This document shows, piece after piece, positions 56,519 to 64,000 of a stretch of DNA of 64,000 bases (positions are counted from its first letter, which is position 1; every line of letters starts with the position of its first letter). The position numbers were made by a program, and so were the translations under genes. The stretch is taken from contig CM067550.1 in NCBI GenBank assembly GCA_034509755.1, positions 1,543,001-1,607,000 of the forward strand, given 5' to 3'. The stretch is from Anisodus tanguticus. Taxonomy: Eukaryota; Streptophyta; Magnoliopsida; Solanales; Solanaceae. The notes under the pieces are model-generated. The model saw only the letters and a list, made by a program, of their open reading frames with translations, ran no database searches and was not told the origin of the DNA.

Positions 56519-58154
56519 ATGGTACATTTCGTAGAAGTACTGATGGTAGATTCACAGGCATTAAAGGTTGTGAACTTGAGCACCAATGCATTTAAGAAAA
56601 TGACAAAACTTAGGGTGCTTATAATTGACGGCAAATTACATATGGCAAGTTACATATCAGTGGAGCTGTTGTCCAAGGAGCTCAGATGGTTGTCTTGGAA
56701 AGAATGTCCTTTAAAATGTATACCATCAAATTTTCCAGGTGATAAACTTGTAGTTCTGGATATGAGGGAGAGTGATATCCAAGAATTTGGTTTGAATTTG
56801 CAGGTTCGTTACTCAATTCTTACTTGTAAGTGTATTTGGTTTACTTTTAGTGTTGTAAAAGCTTGAAGAAGTTGGATCTCTCAGATAGCAAGCGCCTCAG
56901 AAGAACTCCAAACTTCAATGGTTCACGAAGTCTTGAGACTTTACGGCTTCATGGTTGCTCAAGTCTGACGGAGATCCATCCATCAATTGGAAATTTGGAC
57001 AGACTAATTTATCTGGTTGCAAAAAGCTTACGGATCTTCCAAGCAGCTTATGCCGGCTAAAATCACTGGAATCCTTGGACATTTGTTGGTGTTCATCTTC
57101 ACAAACGCTGCCAGTTGACCTTGGAGATATGCGATGTTTAAAATCTTTTGCTGCAAGTGATACGGGTATAAAACAATTGCCTAGCTCTGTTGAAATGCTA
57201 AAAGATCTCGTAAATTTGGAAGTGGGAAGTAAATATTTATAGGCCAAAAGGAATTTTTCTCGAAGAAGAGTCCATCGCGTACAATCCTTGTCGACCTTTC
57301 TTTCGTTTTTAGTCCTTAGAAATTGTGGTTTCTCGGAGGCTGATATTCCTAGGGATATTGGGAGCTTATCCTCCTTGATATATTTAGATTTGAGTGGCAA
57401 CAGTTTCCGCCGTCTACCCTTTGATTTTTCTAAGTTACAATCTTTGGTGTTTTTGAAATTGCAAATTGCAAGAAGTTGGTCGACATTACAGGGTTGGACA
57501 ACCTCCCTTCATTACGTGGTATGAGCATGCTTAATTGTACTTCTCTGCAGAATCCATTCAATGAAGGCTTCTTTACTTGCACATGCTCTACCATTTCCAT
57601 CTAGAAAATATCCAAATCTGCTCTCTCTCTCTCTATTTATCTCCAAAGCGATGAGATTCCAGATTGGTGCAACAATCATGTAACATCTTCTTCTATCTGC
57701 TTCACTATGCCCACACATAATAAGGAGTATCTGTTTTTAGGAATGATTCTCGCGTGTGTTCGCAAGTTTGCCAACATACTTTAGTATTGTCGGGAAAATG
57801 TTATGGAGATGCAATTTAGATTTTGATTATGTAATACCCGATAGACACGCAGAACTATTATGTGTACTCTACAGATCTTTCTTAGAACAACCTTTTGATG
57901 GCCAGATCAAAGGTGGAGAAAAGATGCAAATCACTGAGATAGGTGAAGAAAGTACAGTAAAGAAGATGGGATCCATCTGTTATATTTAGACCAACATGGT
58001 AATGTTACATCATTGCCAGCAATCGTGGATCATTCTCATTCTCAGATGATGAACAAACCGGGAGGAACGACAATTGGGGCAGAAAGGGGCAGGGCAAACT
58101 CTTAATGGGGCGGAGCAGGCCAATAATAAAATGGGTGGGGCGGGATAAGTATAG

Positions 58155-58328
58155 TGATAGATTATGGAAATAATCTTTGATTATTGTCATAATCTTTGTG
58201 AATATTATAGATTAGGAGTGTAATTATTATGATTTAGATTATCATAATTATAGCCTCAAATTAGTCTTGTAACATGCATATATTACCATATTTAAGAAAT
58301 GAAAAAGGTACGAAAAATATTTTCTTCA
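58155..58328 (+). repeat. 5' LTR of the Ale-like element
   Basis: 174 bp, colinear with 62907-63080, with about ten to fifteen differences by eye. Confidence 0.9.
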
Positions 58329-58502
58329 TGGTATCAAGAGCAAAAAATTAACTCCCCCTAACCCTAACCCTAAGCTGCCGGAAAACCCTACTTCCGCGCC
58401 CAAGAAAAACCTACCTTTTTCATTTATTTTTCCCTTGCCAAAACCCTAATTGGATTCTTCCTTCTCCTCCCCTCCTTGTTTTTTTGACATTCAAGACCAA
58501 CA

Positions 58503-59178
58503 ATGGCCGACCAACACAAATTCCATCTCGCTCTTGCCGTAAATAACGTCAAGAACTTCATTTCGGTGATTCTTGAGATGGAAAAAAGGGCAAAATTCAT
58601 CTTGGATGGAGTTATTCAAAATCCATTGCCGCGCATACCAAGCCATTGACCATATTCTTCTTCCAAAGCCTCAATTGGGTGTCATGGAAAAGCCCACCGA
58701 TATTGACATGGCTCTTTGGTCTCGCTTGGATGCTATAGTCCTTCAATGGATTTACGGCACCATATCAAATGACATTTTGCACACCTTATTGGAACCGGAT
58801 TCGACGGCTCAACAAGCTTGAGAGCGTTTGCAAAATTTTTTTCAAGATAATAAGATTTCTCGTGCGGTTTATCTACAAAATCAATTCACCAATGTTAAGT
58901 TAGATGATTTTCCAAAAGTCTCTGCATATTGTCAAGAGTTAAAAATGCTTGCCGATCAACTATCCAACGTTGGTGCACCGGTGACGAATCAAAGGTTAGT
59001 TCTTCAATTAATTGCGGGTTTGAATGAACAATATGATGGTGTTGCTACGTTCATTCAACAAAGTAATCCATTGCCACCATTTTATGAGGCTCGTTCGAGA
59101 TTGATTCTTGAAGAAACCCGAAAACTAAAACAGGCGGCGATGGCGGCAAATATTGTCGGCACCGCCCAACAGCGATGA
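58503..59178 (+). pseudogene. Ale-like gag (UBN2-type), broken
   Basis: Starts MADQHKFHLALAVNNVKNF, changes frame near 58585 to WMELFKIHCRAYQAIDHIL, has TGA at 58819-58821 where Trp is expected (QQA-W-ERL), then FQDNKISRAVYLQNQFTNVK and LIAGLNEQYDGVATFIQQ. The C-terminal region up to 59455 is degraded and unusually Gly/Asn/Pro-rich. Confidence 0.85.
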
Positions 59179-59454
59179 TTTAACCCATCAAAATTCTAGT
59201 TTGGGCAGTGGTCAAAATCACAACAATAATGGACCAAAACGGGGTTAGAATCACAACAATAACAAAGGAAACAATAATGGAGGGCGAGCCTGTGGTAGCG
59301 AACAACAGTCCAATGATGGCAGCAGGGGCAGAACCAAACCCCCTGGCAGCCGCAACAGTTCCAGGCAGTGGGGACAGTGCCCGCCATAGGCTGGACGCCA
59401 CAATAGTGGGCAGCCCTGCCGTGCCGGTACCCCACGACGTCATGGGCCAGAACA

Positions 59455-60640
59455 ATGCCACCCAACCGACAACCCAGGGTACTTGGTAGCCGACCACAAC
59501 AAGCATTTGCAGCCCATGGACCATCATCTTCGAGTTATGTTTCAACGGACATCGAGCAAGCCATGCACATTATGAATCTCAATGGTCCCGACGACACTTG
59601 GTACATGGACACATGTGCGACCTCTCACATAACGGCATCTCAATGTACTCTCTCGTCTTATTTTAATATGAGCAGTGATAAAAATATTGTGGTTGGCAGT
59701 GGACATGAAATTCCAATTTGTGGTATTGGGAAATCAAACCTCCACCCACCCCTTTACCCACCTTTACACTTAAATAATGTCCTACATGCACCAAGACTTA
59801 TTAAAAACTTGGTATATGTGCGTCGTTTCACCACTGACAATAATGTTTCTGTTGAGTTTAATTCGTTTGGGTTTTCTGTGAAGGACATTCAGGCGAGGAG
59901 GCCATTAATGAGATGTGATAGCATTGGAGACTTGTATCCCATCACCACCACTACCAACAACCAAGCCACCTCTCCATCAATTTTTTTTGCTCTTTCTTCT
60001 ACTTTATGGCATAACCGCTTGGGACACCCGGGAGCACCGATGTTAAGCTTCCTTAGAAAAAATGAGTTTATTAATTGTAAACAATTTTAGGGTTCCCATG
60101 TTTGTCAGTCTTGCGTTTTTGAGAAATATGTTAAATTACCGTTCTCTTTATCTACTTCAAACACTATTATGCTATTTGATATTATGCATAGTGACTTATG
60201 AACATCCCCGGTTTTAAGTTCGGCAGGTCATAAGTATTACATACTTATTTTGGATGATTACTCTAGTTTTTTATGGACATTTCTCATTGGAAAGAAATCG
60301 CAGGTTCACACTATTTTCATGCAATTTAGTGCTTTCATCCAAACCTAATTTGAGAAGTCTATTAAATGCTTCCAATGGGAAGAGATTCATAAATGACCAA
60401 TTTAAGGAATTTTATCACAAAAATGGTATGGTATTTCATCTCTCTTGTCCGCACACTTATCCTCAAAATAGGAAAGCCAAACGTAAAATACGAGCAATAC
60501 ATAATTTAAGTCGCACACTTCTTGCTCATTCGTCCATACCACCATCATTTTGGCATCATGCTCTTCAAATGACCACATACCTTTTAAACATTCTCCCTAG
60601 CAAGTTACTTTCAAACCTCACCCATACAAATCTTTTATCA
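59455..60640 (+). pseudogene. Ale-like protease and integrase N-terminal half, broken
   Basis: Protease-like DTWYMDTCATSHIT: the usual Asp-Thr-Gly reads Asp-Thr-Cys. Then LWHNRLGHPGAPMLSFLRK and, past a TAG at about 60088, CQSCVFEKYVKLPF completes the HHCC part. The first Asp block HSDL is followed by TGA (about 60199). Further frame changes follow, through FWHHALQMTTYLLNILPSK. Confidence 0.8.
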
Positions 60641-61300
60641 TAGGGTCCCTTCTTACACACATTTGAGGGTTTTTGGATATTTATGTTATCCTCTCTCTCC
60701 TTCCACAACAATAAACAAACTTCAAGCCCGTTCTACTCCATGTGTGTTTTTGGGATACCCACAAAACCATCGGGGCTATAAGTGTCATGATATGTCTAGT
60801 GAAAAAATTTTAATCTCTCGTCACGTTATATTTTATGAGTCCAAATTCCCGTTTGCCAACATACACACGCCTTCCCCGCCCTCATATAATTTTTTTAGAC
60901 ACTAGGCTACCTACTATCTTGCAATACCATCTACACAACCACAATGTTCAAGCCCAAATGAGGGAGCCTGCTGCTCCCTCTCTCGACCCAATCGAACATC
61001 CCACAAAGACCAGCCAAAACAAGGGAGCCCACTGCTCCATCAGCCTCGGTCCAACCCCAAAGCCCAAATACTCAGGCCCAATCGAGGGAGCCCACTGATC
61101 TCTCTCTTGCGGTCCAGTGGACTCTACCCAGTCACCCGCGCCCCAACCCAACAATTCTCGGTACGTGCTCAACTGGGTCGAGCTCACATCTGGCAGAGAC
61201 TGGGCCCAATAACGGCCATGCCACAAGCTCAACACACTCCAACCAAATAATGCCACTGCCCCAACAACCCAATTCAGATCAGGCCCCAACCCGGTCCATC
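60641..61300 (+). pseudogene. Ale-like integrase C-terminus and proline-rich linker
   Basis: LRVFGYLCYPLSP, STPCVFLGYPQNHRGYKC and ISRHVIFYESKFPF are the standard end of Copia integrase. The linker 60900-61300 is Pro/Ser-rich with imperfect repeats of GGGAGCC-ACTG. Confidence 0.75.
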
Positions 61301-61309
61301 CATACCCGT

Positions 61310-62145
61310 CGCATGCATGGGATTTTTCGACCTAAACGTCATTTTAATTTGACATCCTCTGTCCAACCATCCCCGATCCCCTGTAACACGAAAGCTGCCC
61401 TATCGGACCCGAATTGGAAAGCCGTCATGTTAGATGAAATTGATGCTCTTATTAAAAATAAAATGTGGGAGTTGGTGCCCCGTCCATCTAATGTAAACGT
61501 AATTCGTTCCATGTAGATTTTTTATCATAAAAAGAAATCTGATGGTTCATTTGAGAGGCACAAAGCCCGTCTTGTTGGTGATGGCAGGTCTCAGCAAGTT
61601 AGTGTGAATTGTGATGAAACCTTTAGCCTAGTTGTTAAACCGACGAATATTCAGACGATTCTCAGTTTGACTCTGTCAAAATCATGGTTGATTCACCAGT
61701 TGGATGTAAAAAATGCATTTTCTCCATAGTCACATCTAGGAAACAGTTTACATGCACCAACCTATGGGTTTCTGAGACCCTATACATCCAGATTACTTTT
61801 GCTTGTTGAAGAAGTCATTTTATGGTCTCAAACAAGCACCATGAGCATGGTATAACAGATTTGCTGACTTTGTTCCCACGCTGGGTTTCTCGCATAGTAA
61901 ATTCGATCAGTCATTCATTTATCAGAAAGGAAAAGACATGGCATACATTCTTCTCTATGTTGATGACATCATACTCACAACATCATCTGACTCACTTCGC
62001 CAATCTATTATATCTCTCATTGCATCGGAATTTGCTATGAAGGATTTGGGTCCTTTGAACTATTTTTTGGGCATTGTTGTGACTCAACATGCAGGTGGTT
62101 TATTTCTTTGTCAAAGAAAATATGCTGAGAAAATCATTGACTGAG
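61310..62145 (+). pseudogene. Ale-like reverse transcriptase, broken
   Basis: WKAVMLDEIDALIKNKMWEL, then, past a TAG at about 61514, KKKSDGSFERHKARLVGDG; IHQLDVKNAF; and the catalytic block MAYILLYVDDIILTTSS (about 61938-61990), then MKDLGPLNYFLGI. A TGA lies at about 62142. Confidence 0.85.
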
Positions 62146-62150
62146 CCGGC

Positions 62151-62909
62151 ATGTCGTCATGTATGCCATCACCCACGCCGGTTGATACAAATGCTAAGTT
62201 GAGTAACACCTCAGGGTCTCCATACGGCGATCCCACACATTACCACAGTTTAGCAGGGGCATTACAATATCTCACTCTCACGAGACCTGATATATCATAT
62301 GTTGTTCAACAAGTGTGTTTACATATGCATGATCCAAAGGAAGAACATATGAATTCTCTCAAACGAATTCTGCGGTTTATTCAGGGTACGGGCTTGCATA
62401 TTTATAAGTCAACAGTCTCTAGTCTCACTTATTACTGATGCTGATTGGGGGGATGCCCGGTTATCAGACGCTCCACCTCTGGTTATTGTGTTTTTCTCGG
62501 AGACAATTTGATATCGTGGTCTTCGAAGCGCCAACCCACGTTATCTCGGTCTAGTGCTGAAGCAGAATATAGAGGGGTTGCAATTGTTGTCTCTGAATCG
62601 TGTTGGCTCCGTAATCTTCTATTGGAGCTTCATTGTCCGATCAAAAAGGCCACCGTGGTTTATTGTGATAATGTGAGTGCGATATATTTGTCAGGAAACC
62701 ATGTACAACATCAACGCACTAAACATATTGAGATGTATATTTTATTTGTTCGTGAAAAGGTTGCACGTGGCCAAGTTCGTGTTCTCCATGTCCCGTCCCG
62801 ATATCAGATTGCCAATATATCCACTAAAGGTCTTCCGCGTATACTCTTTGATGATTTTAGGGACAGTCTCAGCGTACGAAGTCCTCCCGCTAAGACTACG
62901 GGGGAATGA
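62151..62909 (+). pseudogene. Ale-like RNase H, broken
   Basis: LAGALQYLTLTRPDISYVVQ, a frame break near 62436 at the first Asp block, then RRSTSGYCVFLGDNLISWSS, SRSSAEAEYRG (Glu), YCDNVSAIYLS (Asp) and QRTKHIEM. It ends just before the 3' LTR. Confidence 0.85.
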
Positions 62910-63080
62910 TAGATTATGGAAATAATTCTTGATTATTGCCATAATCTTTGTGTATATTATAGATTAGGAATGTAATTATTCTGATTTAGATCATCATAAT
63001 TGTAACCTCAAATTATTCTTGTAACATGTATATATTACCATATTCAAGAAATGAAAAAGGTACGGAAAATATTTCCTTCA
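62907..63080 (+). repeat. 3' LTR of the Ale-like element
   Basis: 174 bp, same ends as the 5' copy. Confidence 0.9.
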
Positions 63081-63313
63081 AGTAGGATAAAAATTAAGCA
63101 TTAATTTTGAAATTTTTAATGGGTTAGGGCAGGGAAAGGTCCGTGTTAAAAGATGGGTGGAGTACAAAAGAAGTGACTCGTTGATCCAGTTCAACACATG
63201 TGCGCACATACAGAGGCGTATGTAGTGATTAATTGTATTCGATGTTTATTCGATGTTCTGGAACTAACAGTTCTTTACGTAATTTTTAACGCTAATCTTC
63301 TGATTTCTTGTAG

Positions 63314-63750
63314 TGATTATTGGAGAGGGAGCTAACTTTGCTGCTTATGCATATGGCCCGACAATACTTGTGACACCCCTTAGGGCTTTAAGTATGATTG
63401 TCAGGTAAAAATGTTAATCAAAAAAACTCTTTTTAGCTATGTCACCCGGAATCTCCAAAACTGTTGCCGCGCCCATGTCAGAACCTTCAAAACTACACTA
63501 CTTTTGAAAGATCCAACATGCACCCGTAGTACTTTTGAAGAGTCCGAGCACATAGCTTTTTAGTTCAATACTGATATAACTTTCATGTGCAGTGCAATAT
63601 TAGCCCATTTTATTTTGAAAGAGAGGTTGCATATCTTTGGTATGGTTGGTTGTCTCTGCTTGGTTGGATCTGTCACTATTGTCTTACATGCCCCATTAGA
63701 GAAGAGTATTCAATCTGTCAAGGATGTCTGGTACCTAGCAACAGAGACAG
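63314..63750 (+). pseudogene. NIPA-type magnesium transporter gene fragment (two internal exons)
   Basis: Exon A 63314-63404 encodes IIGEGANFAAYAYGPTILV, then TPLRALSMIV; exon B 63593-63750 encodes SAILAHFILKERL-like sequence, then VGSVTIVLHAPLEKSIQSVK and DVWYLATET. The splice CAG|GTAAAA to GTGCAG|TGC keeps the frame. These blocks match transmembrane helices 3-4 and the following loop of plant NIPA proteins, which carry Mg2+ across membranes. Exons for the first helices and the C-terminal half are not visible, and the expected GAL after LVTPL reads RAL. Either a truncated duplicate, or the 5' part of a gene whose remaining exons lie beyond the window, with the first exons lost. Confidence 0.75.
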
Positions 63751-63859
63751 GTATACTCAAGTGGATAGCCAGTTACATTATTCAATTATTCATAGAGGCG
63801 GATCTAGGGCGGATTTTGCCGGTTCAATTGAATACATCACTTTCAACTCGAACTGTATG

Positions 63860-63940
63860 TACATATACAAAACAACTACTGCTACATCTCAATCCCAAAC
63901 AAGTTGGGGTCGCCTATATGGATCCTCACTTCTGTAAAAG
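63860..63940 (-). repeat. Dispersed retroposon tail
   Basis: The strand shown reads CTCAATCCCAAACAAGTTGG followed by GGTCGCCTATATGGATCCTC, a phrase also found, diverged, at about 9391-9430 and 16167-16205. Read on the minus strand it would run into a TTG-like tail, so it looks like the 3' end of a LINE/SINE family. Confidence 0.45.
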
Positions 63941-64000
63941 CTCAGTCATTTCATCATCATACCAAATAAAAATAAAAATAAAAGTGAAAATAAATTATAT

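Larger units (their letters stand above)
47407..57985 (+). pseudogene. TIR-NBS-LRR resistance-gene pseudogene with nested insertions
   Basis: TIR exon from 47407 (VFLSFRGEDTRKNF, GINTFIDDEELRKG). About 40 codons are missing at about 47650, where the frame also shifts; reading resumes at QTGCFGEALAMLKER and meets a TAG at 47759-47761 (Trp expected). Intron 47785-47921. The NB-ARC exon has P-loop GVGGIGKTT, then a one-base frameshift near 48257, kinase-2 LIILDDVDH and GSGILIILTT. It is interrupted at about 48463-48953 by mitochondrial DNA, resumes at KLLNYNEAQQLFS, then GGLPLAL, and shifts frame near 49350 before MHNLVRDMGKEIVR. A Copia element (49486-56123) separates this from the LRR part (56530-57500, e.g. 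LRWLSWKECPLKCIPS and LKKLDLSDSKRLRR). A post-LRR block follows (SDEIPDWCNNHV, about 57650). Intact relatives detect pathogen effectors. This copy cannot make a full receptor; short TIR-only or NBS fragments remain open. Confidence 0.9.
58155..63080 (+). mobile_element. Copia LTR retrotransposon with 174-bp LTRs (Ale-like), heavily decayed
   Basis: LTRs 58155-58328 and 62907-63080 are both 174 bp, begin TGATAGATTATGGAAATAAT and end TTCCTTCA or TTTCTTCA. TGGTATCAAGAGC, directly after the 5' LTR, is the initiator-Met primer-binding site. ACGGGGGAA before the 3' LTR is the polypurine tract. Gag, protease, integrase, RT and RNase H follow in Copia order with many stops. Flanks TATAG (left) and AGTAG (right) match only partly, so the target duplication has mutated or the ends were altered. 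The short LTRs and gag type suggest the Ale/Retrofit lineage. Confidence 0.9.

Noticed and set aside
1..64000. CRISPR arrays, operons, bacterial promoters or ribosome-binding sites
   Set aside because: The window is clearly eukaryotic (introns, plant transposons); the tandem repeats found have no spacer structure.

Overview
This is a plant nuclear window, most likely from a member of the nightshade family (Solanaceae). The reasons are the spliced genes with GT-AG introns, a TIR-NBS-LRR resistance-gene relic, Copia elements, and short retroposons of the Au and TS/SolS types that are typical of Solanum and Nicotiana. There are only two convincing intact genes. The rest is transposon sediment, broken genes and AT-rich spacer.

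Region 1 (1-8450) is a decayed Mutator-like element of the KAONASHI kind. A degenerate DUF1985/Ulp1-type cysteine protease gene reads rightward and a degenerate MURA-like transposase reads leftward toward it. Two Au-type SINEs have inserted into it. Region 2 (8471-16541) holds two diverged copies of a segment, with a candidate hAT element and a solo LTR (with target-site duplication) between them. Region 3 (16766-19818, minus strand) is a two-exon chloroplast J-protein gene of the DnaJ20 type. Its 2.5 kb intron is filled with transposon debris. Region 4 (20790-24400) has a 5'-truncated RTE-clade LINE, with the TTG-tailed 3' end shared with TS SINEs, and a 94-bp-arm perfect-geometry hairpin made from SINE sequence.

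Region 5 (25203-45404, plus strand) is the main gene: a complete UTP20 homologue (SSU processome, U3 snoRNP-associated). I resolved it into 31 exons that stay in phase throughout and give 2683 residues. One intron needs a GC donor. Its introns carry a Harbinger-type MITE, a Stowaway remnant, a 1.77 kb MULE with long terminal inverted repeats and a perfect 9-bp target duplication, a SolS-like SINE and a small TTG-tailed retro-insert with a 14-bp target duplication.

Region 6 (47407-57985, plus strand) is a TIR-NBS-LRR pseudogene. It has several independent lesions, a mitochondrial DNA insertion inside the NB-ARC exon (sdh3 joined to 26S rRNA) and a 6.6 kb Copia element with 5-bp target duplication between the NBS and LRR parts. 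Region 7 (58155-63080) is a second, more decayed Copia element with 174-bp LTRs (Ale-like). Region 8 (63314-63750) is a two-exon fragment of a NIPA-type magnesium transporter gene.

UTP20 acts in the nucleolus on 18S rRNA maturation and DnaJ20 acts in plastids with Hsp70. No operon-like relation between the genes is expected or seen. All exon coordinates come from reading splice sites and phase by eye; no alignment was run.
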